Shown here: piece by piece, positions 32,837-41,611 of the stretch
How positions within the stretch are numbered: position 1 is the first letter of the stretch
Layout: each line of letters begins with the position of its first letter
Source of the DNA: DAOUKH01 sp965207995
GTDB taxonomy: Bacteria; Chloroflexota; Dehalococcoidia; SHYB01
Reading direction: 5' to 3'
NCBI GenBank assembly: GCA_965207995.1
Contig: OZ242299.1
Location: 1,116,001 to 1,180,000 of the forward strand
Length of the DNA stretch: 64,000 nt
Made by a program: the position numbers and the translations under genes
Notes under the pieces: generated by a model
Database searches by the model: none
The model's input: the letters and a program-made list of their open reading frames with translations, nothing else
Told to the model about the DNA's origin: nothing

Positions 32837-33895
32837 ATGGGCATCCTATCGTTCGTCATCATCTTTGGCGTGCTCGTTTCCCTGCACGAGCTCGGCCACT
32901 TCGTCACCGCCCGCCTGTTCAAGGTCCACGTCCTCGAGTTCGGCATCGGCATACCGCCCCGCGTCTGGGGATTCAAGCGCGGCGGCACGACCTACTCCCT
33001 CAACGCGCTGCCCATCGGCGGCTTCGTCAAGATGCTCGGCGAGGAAGACTCGTCCGATCCCCGCAGCCTCGCCGCGAAACCGGCCTGGCAGCGCACCTGT
33101 GTAATCGGCGCCGGCGCCTTCATGAACGCCGTGCTCGCGCTCGTCCTCTTCGCCATCGTGTTCATGGTCCCGCAGGACACCCGGGTCGGCGACGTCACCG
33201 TCCTTGGCGTCGCCTCCGGCTCGCCCGCGGCGCTGGCCGGCATCCGCGAAGGCGACGTCATCCGCGAGGTCAACGGCCGCACCATCGAGAACTTCCGCGA
33301 TCTGCACTTCCAGTACCAGCTTCGGCGCGGGGCCACGGCCACCACCGTCGTCGAACGCGGCGGCGCCCTCCTCCCCTTCGACGTAGTCCCGCGGTGGGAG
33401 GTGCCCCCGGGCCAGGGCCTCACCGGCATCAGCGTCGACCTCTTCAACGAGCGGACCGTATCCCGGTCCGAGCCGTTCTGGGACGCCGTCCCCATGGCCG
33501 GCAAGCGGATCGCCGACTCCGTCGTCTTGATGAAGAACGGCATCTCCGCATGGTTCGTCGGCGGCAGCGATCCGCTGGACGAGGTGAGCGGGCCCGTGGG
33601 GATTGTTCAAGTCACCGGAGAGGTCGCCGGGCTTGGCTTCGTGCCCCTGCTCACCCTCGCCGCGCTGCTCAGCCTCAATCTCGCGATCCTCAACATCCTG
33701 CCATTCCCCGCCTTGGACGGCGGCAGGCTGTTCTTCATCGCAATCGAGGTGCTCAGGGGCGGCAAGCGCATCCCGCCCCACAGGGAAGCGCTCGTCCACG
33801 CGATGGGCTTCGCCCTCCTCATGGCCGTCTTCCTCGCCGTCACCTACAACGACATCCTGCGCTGGGCCGGCGGCGGCAGCCCCCTCGGCAGCTAG
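32837..33895 (+). CDS. rseP: Site-2 protease family membrane metalloprotease RseP
   Basis: 352 residues. The zinc site HELGH is at 17-21 in the first membrane helix, a single PDZ domain lies near residues 115-180 (ASGSPAALAGIREGDVIREVNG), and the second metal motif FPALDGGRLFF is near the C-terminus with further membrane helices. It cuts transmembrane segments of regulators such as anti-sigma factors. E. coli RseP has two PDZ domains; one is common elsewhere. It closes the run that began with rpsB; a hairpin repeat follows. Confidence 0.95.
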   Translation: MGILSFVIIFGVLVSLHELGHFVTARLFKVHVLEFGIGIPPRVWGFKRGGTTYSLNALPIGGFVKMLGEEDSSDPRSLAAKPAWQRTCVIGAGAFMNAVLALVLFAIVFMVPQDTRVGDVTVLGVASGSPAALAGIREGDVIREVNGRTIENFRDLHFQYQLRRGATATTVVERGGALLPFDVVPRWEVPPGQGLTGISVDLFNERTVSRSEPFWDAVPMAGKRIADSVVLMKNGISAWFVGGSDPLDEVSGPVGIVQVTGEVAGLGFVPLLTLAALLSLNLAILNILPFPALDGGRLFFIAIEVLRGGKRIPPHREALVHAMGFALLMAVFLAVTYNDILRWAGGGSPLGS

Positions 33896-33908
33896 CTGAA
33901 AGGGCGTC

Positions 33909-33970
33909 ACCTTAAACCTCTCTCCCTCTGGGAGAGACCGGAGAGAGGGCGCGCCGCAGGCGCGCCGGGG
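33909..33970. repeat. Intergenic hairpin repeat, single copy
   Basis: A CACCTTAAACC lead, then CTCTCCCTCTGGGAGAG hairpin, then GAGAGAGGG and a GCGCGCCGCAGGCGCGC palindrome. The same module recurs near 37411 and four times at 61562-61790. It lies between convergent genes and may serve as a bidirectional terminator. Confidence 0.75.
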
Positions 33971-33976
33971 GCGTTA

Positions 33977-34888
33977 CTACGCGGCCGGGACGCCGAGAAA
34001 CTCGCGGACGACCTTGTCGAACTCCACGGGGTTGTCCCCTTGCACCAGATGCCCCGCCTTTGAGACCTCGACGAGCCGCCCGTCCTTGAGCGTCTCCATC
34101 ATCCGTTGCGCGGTCTCGACAGAGAGGATGTTGCTCTCCGCGCCGCGCACCACCAGCGTCGGAGCCTGGACCGTGGCGAGATCGCTCCACGCGCTCCCGC
34201 TCATCTCGCCGCCCCGGTCGCGGCGGATGCCCCGGCGCCGGTCGTGCTTCCACGTCCAGCGCCCGTCGTCCATGCGCTTGAGGTTGTTCAGCAGGCTGCC
34301 CCGGATCTGCTCCTCGGGGCGGCGCGGGTTGTATCGCCGCACCCGCTCGACCAGCCAATCGAACGACTCGAACACCTCGGTATCTTCGAGGAACTCGCGG
34401 ATGTAGGCGCTGCCCTCCCGCTGCACGTCGGGCCCCACGTCCACGATCACCAGGCGTTCGACCTTCTCCGGATGGGCCGCGGCGAACGCGTACGAGTTCC
34501 TCCCGCCCATGGAAAGTCCCACCAGTGTGAACCGGTCGTAGCCGATGACGTCGGTGAAGGCGTCGACGTCGGCGACGTGGAACGGCGCGCCGTAGTTCCC
34601 CTCCTCCGACCAGCCGCTGTCCCCGTGACCCCGCTGGTCGAGCGCGACCACGTGGAAGTGCTCGCGGATGCCCAGCGCGAAGAAGTCCCAGCTATGCGCC
34701 GTCTGCGCCCCGCCGTGCAGTAGGAGCATCTTCGGCTTGTCTGCATTGCCCCAGTCCAGGTAATGCAGCGGCATGCCGTTCGCTTCGACGAACTTGTCCT
34801 CGGGAACGTACTCCTCCGAGAACGCGATGCCGGCGGCGCGCGCCGCGTCGAACAGGTTCATTCCACCAAAGGATTCGGCCGTGGTCAT
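33977..34888 (-). CDS. Alpha/beta hydrolase
   Basis: 303 residues with an intact catalytic set: oxyanion region MLLLHGGAQTAHSWDFF, VVALDQRGHGDSGW, nucleophile elbow TLVGLSMGGRNS and a late His in VSKAGHLVQGDNP. It is therefore a normal serine hydrolase, unlike the two Ser-less relatives at 4037 and 9470. The lid region (RRPEEQIRGSLLNNLKRM) is typical of C-C bond or lactone hydrolases, but the substrate is unknown. It stands alone, convergent with rseP. Confidence 0.92.
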   Translation of the reverse strand: MTTAESFGGMNLFDAARAAGIAFSEEYVPEDKFVEANGMPLHYLDWGNADKPKMLLLHGGAQTAHSWDFFALGIREHFHVVALDQRGHGDSGWSEEGNYGAPFHVADVDAFTDVIGYDRFTLVGLSMGGRNSYAFAAAHPEKVERLVIVDVGPDVQREGSAYIREFLEDTEVFESFDWLVERVRRYNPRRPEEQIRGSLLNNLKRMDDGRWTWKHDRRRGIRRDRGGEMSGSAWSDLATVQAPTLVVRGAESNILSVETAQRMMETLKDGRLVEVSKAGHLVQGDNPVEFDKVVREFLGVPAA

Positions 34889-34955
34889 GAAGATCGGTCT
34901 CCTCAGTCTGGGCTACGGTGTCCAGCGAGCACGGGGCATTGCCCCCGTGCGGTCG

Positions 34956-35525
34956 CTACTTGCCGAGCGGCCCCTCCCAATTGGCGGGGTCCTGGTTGTA
35001 GCGGTGGGTGAGGTACATGTTCAGCACCGTGGCGAGCACGAAGAAGGTGACGAAGCCGTAAACGGCCGCCCAGCCGGTATCGCTCGTGAGCCACATGACG
35101 ATGATCGCGACCCCGATCGCCACCACCGAGTTGAAGATCCGGTGTTGCCAGGGCAGCTTCTTGAGATCGGCTCGGGGACGAGGTTTGGGGTCCGGCCACT
35201 CTTCACGGTCCGCGCGGGGTGGGGCCTTCGGTTCGGGCCAGCGCTCCGCGTCGTGACTGACGTCGCCTCGCGTTCCCGCTTCCTCGATACCCTTGACGCG
35301 CTTCCAGTCGTGCCCATGCTGGTCATAGGCGGTTCGGCTCTTCTTGTCGGAGAGCACTTCGTAGGCTTCGTAGAGCTCCCTATACTTGGCCCCCGCTTCA
35401 GGGCTGTCGTCGTGGTCGGGGTGATAGAGCGAAGACTTCTCGCGGTACGCCTTCCGAATCGCACCTTGGCTGTCGCCTCGGCTTGCGCCCAGGACTTCAT
35501 AGTAGTCGCGCTTACTTTCCGCCAT
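34956..35525 (-). CDS. J-domain membrane protein
   Basis: 189 residues. An N-terminal J domain (YYEVLGASRGDSQGAIRKAYR, the HPD tripeptide in YHPDHDD, and YEAYEVLSDKKSRTAYDQHG) is followed by a charged, proline-rich linker and two C-terminal membrane helices (VVAIGVAIIVMWL and YGFVTFFVLATVLNMYL). It lacks the G/F, zinc and client domains of DnaJ, so it probably recruits DnaK to the membrane. It lies 6 bases after nfo on the same strand and is probably co-transcribed with it. Confidence 0.9.
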   Translation of the reverse strand: MAESKRDYYEVLGASRGDSQGAIRKAYREKSSLYHPDHDDSPEAGAKYRELYEAYEVLSDKKSRTAYDQHGHDWKRVKGIEEAGTRGDVSHDAERWPEPKAPPRADREEWPDPKPRPRADLKKLPWQHRIFNSVVAIGVAIIVMWLTSDTGWAAVYGFVTFFVLATVLNMYLTHRYNQDPANWEGPLGK

Positions 35526-35531
35526 AAGACC

Positions 35532-36374
35532 TCAACGTCCTCTCATGGCCTTCAGTATATCGACGCTGCGCTTATCGGGGCCGTCGCCTTCAAAGCCGGG
35601 CACTTCCAGCAGGAACGGCACGTCCTGGAAAGCGGGATGCGCCATGATGACCTCGAACCCCTCCGTTCCGATGTGCCCCTCGCCGATATTCTCGTGCCGG
35701 TCGAGCCCGCCCTCGAACGGGACTTTCGAGTCGTTGGCATGCACCGCGACCAGGTTTTCGAGCCCGATCTGCTCGTCGAACTCCGCCATGACCCCGTCGA
35801 GGCCGTCCTTGGTCGCCACGTTGTAGCCGTTGGCGAAGGAGTGCTGCGTGTCGAGGCAGACCTTCACCCGGTCGCTCCCAACCCCCAGCATGATCTCGCC
35901 GATCTCCCGCCAGCTCGAGCCGATCGACTGCCCCATCCCGGCGCTGTTCTCGATGATGAGCCAGGGCCCTTCCGGCGTTGCGTCGAGGACGCGGTGGAAC
36001 GACTGGACGATCTGGGGGAGCACCGTCTCGAACCCTTGCCCTTTGTGGCTGCCGACGTGGAAGATCGTGCCCTTGCACCCGATCTTTTCCGCCGCCGTCT
36101 GGTATTTGATCAGCGAATCGACGCCCTTGTCCACAAGCTCCGGGTTCGGCGAGCCGAGGTTGATGAGGTAGACCCCGTGGAAGAACGCGGTGTCGATCTC
36201 CGTGGCCTCGGCCCGCTCGCGGTACTTCTCCGCGACCGCGTCGTCGGGTATCTTCACCCGCCACATCGTGGGCCCCGAGACGAAGACCTGGATCGCCTCC
36301 GCTCCGATCTCCTCGGCCCGATCGATGGCCTTGTGAACGCCGCCCGATGACGATACGTGCGCGCCGATCTTCAT
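35532..36374 (-). CDS. nfo: Endonuclease IV (AP endonuclease)
   Basis: 280 residues starting MKIGAHVSSSGGVHKAIDRA; an upstream ATG at 36431 adds residues unlike the family. Metal-site signatures are present: NLGSPNPELVDKG, LIIENSAGMGQSIG, VCLDTQHSFANGYN, and the C-terminal motif VHANDSKVPFEGGLDRHENIG. It cuts DNA at abasic sites with a trinuclear zinc centre in an xylose-isomerase-like barrel. A divergent promoter for the GYD gene lies upstream. Confidence 0.96.
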   Translation of the reverse strand: MKIGAHVSSSGGVHKAIDRAEEIGAEAIQVFVSGPTMWRVKIPDDAVAEKYRERAEATEIDTAFFHGVYLINLGSPNPELVDKGVDSLIKYQTAAEKIGCKGTIFHVGSHKGQGFETVLPQIVQSFHRVLDATPEGPWLIIENSAGMGQSIGSSWREIGEIMLGVGSDRVKVCLDTQHSFANGYNVATKDGLDGVMAEFDEQIGLENLVAVHANDSKVPFEGGLDRHENIGEGHIGTEGFEVIMAHPAFQDVPFLLEVPGFEGDGPDKRSVDILKAMRGR

Positions 36375-36467
36375 ACGTCTCACTGCAGGCCGGTCGGGGA
36401 AACGCTCCCTATCACCTTGAGGCGGGCCCATGGTATCACGGCGAGACTTCGAGGGCCGTTTAGACCC

Positions 36468-36496
36468 TTGACGGCCCCACGCCTGGTAAACATAAT
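36468..36496 (+). promoter_or_regulatory. Promoter of the GYD-domain gene
   Basis: TTGACG (36468-36473), 17 bp, CATAAT (36491-36496). The start codon is about 50 bases downstream. Confidence 0.55.
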
Positions 36497-36547
36497 CCCT
36501 TCACCAACGGAACGCGTCGCGCTTGAGCACACGAAAAGGGGCTTTCG

Positions 36548-36856
36548 ATGCCGACATATCTGCTGCTGACCAAGCTGACCACGGAAGGCCGCCAACGGAT
36601 AGCTGAGCACCCGGAGCGCCTGGAGCAAGTCAATCTCGAAGTCAACGACTTCGGCTGCAAGATCGTCGGGCAGTACGCCGTGATGGGCCAGTACGACTTC
36701 CTCACCGTCATCGAGGCTCCCGACAACGAGACAATCGCCCATCTCTCCGTCGATCTCGGCTCGCGGGGCACCATCCACATCATGTCGCTTCCCGCGATCC
36801 CCATCGATCAGTTCATCGAGAAGCTCAAAGAGCCCATTCACATGGGCAAGAAGTAG
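36548..36856 (+). CDS. GYD-domain (ferredoxin-like fold) protein
   Basis: 102 residues. YLLLTKLTTEGRQRIAEHPER, VNDFGCKIVGQYAVMGQYDFLTVIEAPDNE and LGSRGTIHIMSLPAIPIDQF follow the GYD family pattern, a small alpha/beta sandwich of unknown function that often forms oligomers. AAAGGGGC precedes the ATG. It has its own promoter and no co-directional partner. A single Cys is present (FGCKIV). Confidence 0.87.
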   Translation: MPTYLLLTKLTTEGRQRIAEHPERLEQVNLEVNDFGCKIVGQYAVMGQYDFLTVIEAPDNETIAHLSVDLGSRGTIHIMSLPAIPIDQFIEKLKEPIHMGKK

Positions 36857-36874
36857 GCGCGAGCCCGCCCCAGC

Positions 36875-37339
36875 CTAGCCGCCCTTCACCTGGGCCAAGA
36901 CCGCCTCGGCGTGGCCCTTGACCTTCACCTGCGGCCAGATCTTCTCGATCCCGCCCTGCTCATCGATCAGGAACGTCATGCGCTTCATGCCCATGTACGT
37001 CCGGCCGTAGTTCTTCTTCTCGCCCCACGCGCCGTACGACTCCGCCATCGCCTTGTCCGCGTCGGACAGCAGCGGGAAGTTGAGGTCGTACTTCCCCACG
37101 AAGTTCCCGTGCGACTTCAGGCTGTCGGCGCTGACCCCAAGCACCACCGCGCCCGCCGCCTCGAGCTCGCCGTTCAGGTCACGGAAGGCGCAGGCCTCCG
37201 TCGTGCACCCCGGTGTATTGTCCTTGGGGTAGAAGTAGACCACGACCTTTTTGCCGGCGAGGTCCGCCAGCGAGATCGTCTCCCCAGTGGACGCGGGCAG
37301 GGAGAAATCGGGAGCCTTGTCGCCTTCCTTCAGTTCCAC
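36875..37339 (-). CDS. bcp: Thioredoxin-dependent peroxiredoxin Bcp
   Basis: 154 residues from GTG at 37339, which has GGAGGAG upstream; this gives VELKEGDKAPDFSLPASTG, the normal family start. The peroxidatic and resolving cysteines are in KDNTPGCTTEACAFRD, 5 residues apart, the arrangement of atypical 2-Cys PrxQ enzymes. FLIDEQGGIEKIW and the C-terminal VKVKGHAEAVLAQVK complete the fold. It reduces hydroperoxides with electrons from thioredoxin. The gene is convergent with the GYD gene. Confidence 0.94.
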   Translation of the reverse strand: MELKEGDKAPDFSLPASTGETISLADLAGKKVVVYFYPKDNTPGCTTEACAFRDLNGELEAAGAVVLGVSADSLKSHGNFVGKYDLNFPLLSDADKAMAESYGAWGEKKNYGRTYMGMKRMTFLIDEQGGIEKIWPQVKVKGHAEAVLAQVKGG

Positions 37340-37410
37340 GGCGCTCCTCCAGTGTCGCGCTTGCGAAATCCGCCATAGGATAGCCCCGCCCTCCCACCCC
37401 TGTCGAGGCA

Positions 37411-37528
37411 GCACCTTAAACCTCTCCCCCTCTGGGGGAGATTGAGAGAGGGCGCGCGCCCGCAGGGCGCGTCGGAGGGGCGGCGTGGGGAGGTCTCCCC
37501 TCTTCTCCCCAGGGGAGAAGATTGAGAT
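37411..37528. repeat. Intergenic hairpin repeat, second locus
   Basis: CACCTTAAACCTCTCCCCCT then CTGGGGGAGATTGAGAGAGG, then a GCGCGCCCGCAGGGCGCG palindrome. It matches the modules at 33909 and 61562. A second, looser CTCCCC...GGGGAG hairpin follows at about 37496-37528. Confidence 0.7.
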
Positions 37529-37582
37529 GAGGGGCCCCTCATCACCGCCATCCGCCACCAGCCACCGGCCCTCCCCTGTAGG

Positions 37583-37602
37583 GGCGATTCACGAATCGCC
37601 CG
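37583..37602. repeat. Short palindromic element GGGCGATTC
   Basis: GGGCGATTC (37583-37591) and GAATCGCCC (37594-37602) form a 9-bp inverted repeat with a 2-base centre, set in the context GTAGGGG...CGCCC. It resembles short dispersed palindromes known from many genomes; only one copy is in this window. Confidence 0.5.
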
Positions 37603-37654
37603 CCCCCTCCGCCCCACGCGCGCACCTGAATCCACACTGCGCCTACAATGGCCT

Positions 37655-39661
37655 ATGTCCTCCACCCTGCCGGCCCCGGTCGTCGGCGTCGACGTCGGCG
37701 GCACCTTCACCGACCTCTACCTCGTCGACGATGCCGGGGTGCGCGTCCACAAGACTCCCTCGACGCCCCACGACCCCTCCGAAGGCGTGCTTCGCGGGCT
37801 GCGCGAGATCGGCGGCATGGACGCCGCGCTCGTCGTCCACGGCTCGACGGTGGCGACGAACGCCCTGCTGGAAGGCAAGGGCGCGAAGACGGCACTGGTG
37901 ACCACCGCGGGCTTCGAGGACGTGTTGGAAATCGGCCGGCAGGACCGCCCTTCGCTCTACGACGTGTGGGCCGGCCGACCGCCGCCGCTGGTGCCCGCGG
38001 AGCGCCGCTTCGGCGCGCCCGAGCGCGTCGCCTCCGACGGCTCGACTATCGAAGCGCTGACGCCTGAGGCCGCCCGCGAGGTCGCCGCCCGCGTTCGGGC
38101 GTCCGGCGCGGAGGCGGTCGCCGTCTGCTGCCTCTTCTCCTTCCTGCGCCCCGAGCACGAGCGCATGCTGCGCGACGCCCTGACCGAAGGCGGCGGCCCC
38201 CTCGTCTACGTCTCGCATGAAGTGCTGCCCGAATACCGCGAGTACGAGCGCACCGCCACGACGGTCATCAACGCCTTCGTCGCTCCCGTCGTGGAGCGGT
38301 ATCTGGCCCGCCTCGCCGGGTCACTCAGCTCCGGCCTCCGCGTCGTGCAGTCGTCGGGCGGCTCCGTGACCGCGGACGCGGCGATGCGGCGTCCAATCGA
38401 GACGATTTCGGGCGGGCCCGCAGGGGGCGTCGCCGGCGCCTACCGGCTCGCGAAGGACGCAGGCTACGAGCGGACCATCTGCTTCGACATGGGCGGCACC
38501 TCGACCGACGTCTGCCTCTGCGACGACGGCGTCCCGCGCACCAACGCCTGGTCGCTCGCCGGTCTCCCCATCGGCACGCCGTCCATCGACATCTACAGCG
38601 TGGGCGCGGGCGGCGGCTCAATCGCCCGCGTCGACCACGGCGGCGCGCTCGTCGTCGGGCCGGAATCGGCGGGGGCCGACCCCGGCCCCGCCGCCTACGG
38701 GCGCGGCGAGGAGCCGACGGTCACCGACGCCAACCTCGTGCTCGGTCGGCTGGGCGCGGGCGACTTCACCGTCGCAGGACGGTCCCTCGACCTCGAACGC
38801 TCCCGCGCCGCGCTGGCCCGCCTGGGCGCCGCGATGAGCGCGACGCCGGAAGCGGCGGCTGAAGGCGTCGTCCGTGTCGCCAACGCGAACATGGCCCGCG
38901 CCATCCGGGTGATCTCAGTCGAGCGGGGCTACGACCCGCGCCGCTTCATCCTGACGGCCTTCGGCGGAGCCGGCCCGCTTCATGCCTGCGAGGTGGCCGA
39001 CCTTCTCGGCATCCCACAAGTGCTCGTGCCGGCGCGCCCCGGCGTCCTCTCGGCGATGGGCATGACCGTCGCCGAAGTGAGCCGCGACTACTCCAGGACC
39101 GTGATGCTCTCGGGCACCCCCCTGCCGCTGGAGGAAGCGCGACGGGCCGCCGACGGCCTCATCGAGCAGGGCCGCGCCGACATGGAGGCCATGGGCATCT
39201 CCGGCGATGTCGAGGCCGCCACGAGCCTCGACCTGCGCTACCACGGCCAGTCCTTCGAGCTCACGATACCCTACGATCGCGACGGCCACGGCAGCGAGAC
39301 GCCGTCGGGCCTCGCCGCCGCCTTCCACCAGGCGCACCGCACGCGGTTCGGCCACGCCCACGACGACCGCGCCATCGAGATCGTCACCGCGCGCGTGCGG
39401 CTCGAAGCGCCGGGCGCGGCGGACCTCGGCGCGGACACCACGGCCTCCTGGGCATCGAACGGCGCTCCACGGGAGCGGCGCGGCGTCCACTTCAACGGCG
39501 CCCGCTGCGACACGCCCGTGCTCGACCGCGCCGCCCTAGGCGCCGTGGCCATCGACGGCCCCGCCATCGTGGCGCAGTACGACAGCACCGTCGTCATCCC
39601 GCCGGGATGGTCCGCCCGCTCCGGCCCCCGCGGCAACATGATCATCGAGAGAACACCCTGA
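37655..39661 (+). CDS. hyuA: Hydantoinase/oxoprolinase subunit A (N-methylhydantoinase A family)
   Basis: 668 residues. The ATP-binding actin-like fold shows in VVGVDVGGTFTDLYLVDDAG, LVVHGSTVATNALLEGKGA, the middle motif CFDMGGTSTDVCLCDDG, and FGGAGPLHACEVADLLGIP. The A/B pair hydrolyses cyclic amides such as N-methylhydantoin or 5-oxoproline at the cost of ATP; related pairs are acetone or acetophenone carboxylases. ATG 37655 gives a normal N-terminus. The stop overlaps the hyuB start (TGATG), so the subunits are translated together. Confidence 0.94.
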   Translation: MSSTLPAPVVGVDVGGTFTDLYLVDDAGVRVHKTPSTPHDPSEGVLRGLREIGGMDAALVVHGSTVATNALLEGKGAKTALVTTAGFEDVLEIGRQDRPSLYDVWAGRPPPLVPAERRFGAPERVASDGSTIEALTPEAAREVAARVRASGAEAVAVCCLFSFLRPEHERMLRDALTEGGGPLVYVSHEVLPEYREYERTATTVINAFVAPVVERYLARLAGSLSSGLRVVQSSGGSVTADAAMRRPIETISGGPAGGVAGAYRLAKDAGYERTICFDMGGTSTDVCLCDDGVPRTNAWSLAGLPIGTPSIDIYSVGAGGGSIARVDHGGALVVGPESAGADPGPAAYGRGEEPTVTDANLVLGRLGAGDFTVAGRSLDLERSRAALARLGAAMSATPEAAAEGVVRVANANMARAIRVISVERGYDPRRFILTAFGGAGPLHACEVADLLGIPQVLVPARPGVLSAMGMTVAEVSRDYSRTVMLSGTPLPLEEARRAADGLIEQGRADMEAMGISGDVEAATSLDLRYHGQSFELTIPYDRDGHGSETPSGLAAAFHQAHRTRFGHAHDDRAIEIVTARVRLEAPGAADLGADTTASWASNGAPRERRGVHFNGARCDTPVLDRAALGAVAIDGPAIVAQYDSTVVIPPGWSARSGPRGNMIIERTP

Positions 39662-41229
39662 TGGACGCCGTCTCGCTCGAGATCTTCAAGGGGCTCCTCT
39701 CCTCGGTCGCCGAGGAAATGGGGGCGGCGCTGGGCCGCTCCGGCTTCTCGGCGAACATCAAGGAACGGCGCGACTATTCGTGCGCCGTCTTCGACCCAGA
39801 AGGGCGGCTGACGGCGCAGGCCGCCCACTTGCCCGTCCACCTCGGTTCCATGCCCGCCTCGGTCTCCGCCGCCATGAGCGCTCTGACCCTGGAGCCGGGC
39901 GACATCGCCATCCTCAACGACCCCTACCTTGGCGGGACCCACCTGCCCGACATCACGCTCGTCGCACCGGCCCACACGCCCGGCGGTGACCTCGCGGGCT
40001 ACGTCGCCAACCGCGCCCACCACGCCGACGTTGGCGGCGCCTCCCCCGGCTCGATGCCCCTGGCCACCGAGCTCATCGAGGAGGGTCTCATCATCCCGCC
40101 GGTGAAGCTCGTCGAGGGGGGCGTGCGGAATGAAGGCGTCTTCGAGCTGATCTGCCGCAACGTCCGCACGCCGGACGAACGGCGCGGCGACCTCGCGGCG
40201 CAGGCGGCGTGCATCGGCCTGGGGTCGGAGCGACTGCTGGAGATCGCCGCCGCCTACGGCCTCGACACCGTCCACGAGCACATGGCGGAGCTGCTGCGCT
40301 ACTCCGAGCGCCTCACCCGCGCCGCCATCGAGGGCATCCCCGACGGCGACTACCGCTTCGATGACGTGCTCGACGGCGACGGCTTCACCGACGCGCCCAT
40401 CACCATCGCGGTGACCATCACCGTCCGAGGCAGCGAGATCACCGCCGACTTCACCGGCTCCTCTCCCGAAGTCCGCGGCCCGGTCAACGCCGTCGAGTCG
40501 GTGACGTCGTCGGCCCTGCTCTACGTGCTCCTGTGCGTCGCCGGGGGCGGGATACCGCCGAACCAGGGCTCACTGGCCGCCGCGCGCCTGATCGCGCCCC
40601 AGGGCAGCGTCGTCGCGGCGCGCTCCCCCCGCGCCGTTTCGGCGGGGAACGTCGAGACCTCCCAGCGCATCGTCGACGTGCTCTTCGGCGCGCTGGCGCA
40701 GGCCGTCCCCGACCTCGTCCCCGCGGCGAGCCAGGGCACCATGAACAACCTGGCCTTCGGCGGCTACGACACTGTCCGCGACCGGCCCTTCGCCTACTAC
40801 GAGACCATCGGCGGCGGCATGGGCGGACGTCACGGTCTGGACGGCCTCTCCGCCGTGCAGACGCACATGACCAACACCCTGAACACGCCGGTCGAAGCCA
40901 TGGAGTTCGACATGCCGCTCCGTATCCGGGAGTACGCCATCCGGCGCGGCTCCGGCGGCGGTGGCGCGGCCCGTGGCGGCGACGGCATACGGCGCGCCAT
41001 CGAGTTCCTCGCTCCCGCCCGTCTCAGCGTGATCTCCGACCGCCGCTCCTCGCGTCCCTACGGCCTCGCCGGCGGCGAGCCAGGCACGCCCGGCCGCAAC
41101 ACCCTCAATCGCGCGAGCGGGGAGACCGAGCGCCTGCCGTCCAAGGCACAAGTCGACGTGCGGCCGGGCGACGTGCTCACGATCGAGACGCCGGGCGGCG
41201 GCGGCCACGGCCCGCCCGAACGCGCCTAG
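39661..41229 (+). CDS. hyuB: Hydantoinase/oxoprolinase subunit B (N-methylhydantoinase B family)
   Basis: 522 residues starting MDAVSLEIFKGLLSSVAEEMG. Family blocks: ERRDYSCAVFDPEGRLTAQA, LPVHLGSMPASV, PGDIAILNDPYLGGTHLPD (metal and substrate region), VANRAHHADVGGASPGSMP, YYETIGGGMGGRHGLDGLSA and the C-terminal RRGSGGGGAARGGDGIRR. It forms the catalytic complex with HyuA. It ends 13 bases before the convergent 120-residue protein gene. The nearby N-carbamoylsarcosine-amidase-like gene (4848) could act on products of this type, though it is 35 kb away. Confidence 0.94.
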   Translation: MDAVSLEIFKGLLSSVAEEMGAALGRSGFSANIKERRDYSCAVFDPEGRLTAQAAHLPVHLGSMPASVSAAMSALTLEPGDIAILNDPYLGGTHLPDITLVAPAHTPGGDLAGYVANRAHHADVGGASPGSMPLATELIEEGLIIPPVKLVEGGVRNEGVFELICRNVRTPDERRGDLAAQAACIGLGSERLLEIAAAYGLDTVHEHMAELLRYSERLTRAAIEGIPDGDYRFDDVLDGDGFTDAPITIAVTITVRGSEITADFTGSSPEVRGPVNAVESVTSSALLYVLLCVAGGGIPPNQGSLAAARLIAPQGSVVAARSPRAVSAGNVETSQRIVDVLFGALAQAVPDLVPAASQGTMNNLAFGGYDTVRDRPFAYYETIGGGMGGRHGLDGLSAVQTHMTNTLNTPVEAMEFDMPLRIREYAIRRGSGGGGAARGGDGIRRAIEFLAPARLSVISDRRSSRPYGLAGGEPGTPGRNTLNRASGETERLPSKAQVDVRPGDVLTIETPGGGGHGPPERA

Positions 41230-41242
41230 CCTCTACCGGCGC

Positions 41243-41605
41243 TTACTCGATGGTGTCGACGAGGTCGAACGAAATCTCGCCGAGACCGGCGACGGTAAAG
41301 CCCATCGTGACCGTGTGGGCCCCCGGCGGCAGGCTATGCCCGCTCACGCTGACGATCGCCTCCCGGTTCATCGCCAAGGATGCCGGGTTGTCCGTGTCGA
41401 CCTCCGGGAAGGCCTGCGTCTTGCCGTCCGCCGTGAAGGACGACTGCTCCGCAGGAAGCTCCTCGCCGTTCACGCGGACGGGGCTGATGGCTTGGGCATA
41501 GCCCGAGCCTAGAGTATTCGAGAGGCGGAACTCGAACCCGTCGTCGGTGTTCCGCAGGCTCCCCTTCACGTAGAGCCGTTTGAGGAGAAAGCTGGGGACC
41601 TTCAT
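41243..41605 (-). CDS. Hypothetical protein, beta-rich, end of the hopanoid/sugar operon
   Basis: 120 residues, family not certain. It begins KVPSFLLKRLYVKGSLRNTDDGFEF and ends GAHTVTMGFTVAGLGEISFDLVDTIE; alternating hydrophobic pattern suggests a beta sandwich. The layout recalls small DUF6379-type proteins (C-glycoside deglycosidase beta subunit-like) that sit with sugar catabolic genes, but this is a weak impression. No signal peptide or cysteines. It lies 6 bases after the class II aldolase gene and is almost certainly co-transcribed with it. Confidence 0.8.
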   Translation of the reverse strand: MKVPSFLLKRLYVKGSLRNTDDGFEFRLSNTLGSGYAQAISPVRVNGEELPAEQSSFTADGKTQAFPEVDTDNPASLAMNREAIVSVSGHSLPPGAHTVTMGFTVAGLGEISFDLVDTIE

Positions 41606-41611
41606 GGTTGT

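Larger units (their letters stand above)
37340..37654. other. Gene-free stretch with hairpin repeats
   Basis: About 315 bases between divergent bcp and hyuA. It holds one copy of the CACCTTAAACC/CTCCCCCTCTGGGGGAG module (37411-37490), a related CTCCCCTCTTCTCCCCAGGGGAG hairpin just after it, and a GGGCGATTC/GAATCGCCC palindrome. No open frame with a convincing ribosome site or family match is seen. Confidence 0.7.

Noticed and set aside
37655..41229. Acetone carboxylase alpha/beta instead of hydantoinase A/B
   Set aside because: The subunit sizes and the two-gene TGATG arrangement fit the hyuA/hyuB type, and no gamma subunit gene follows.
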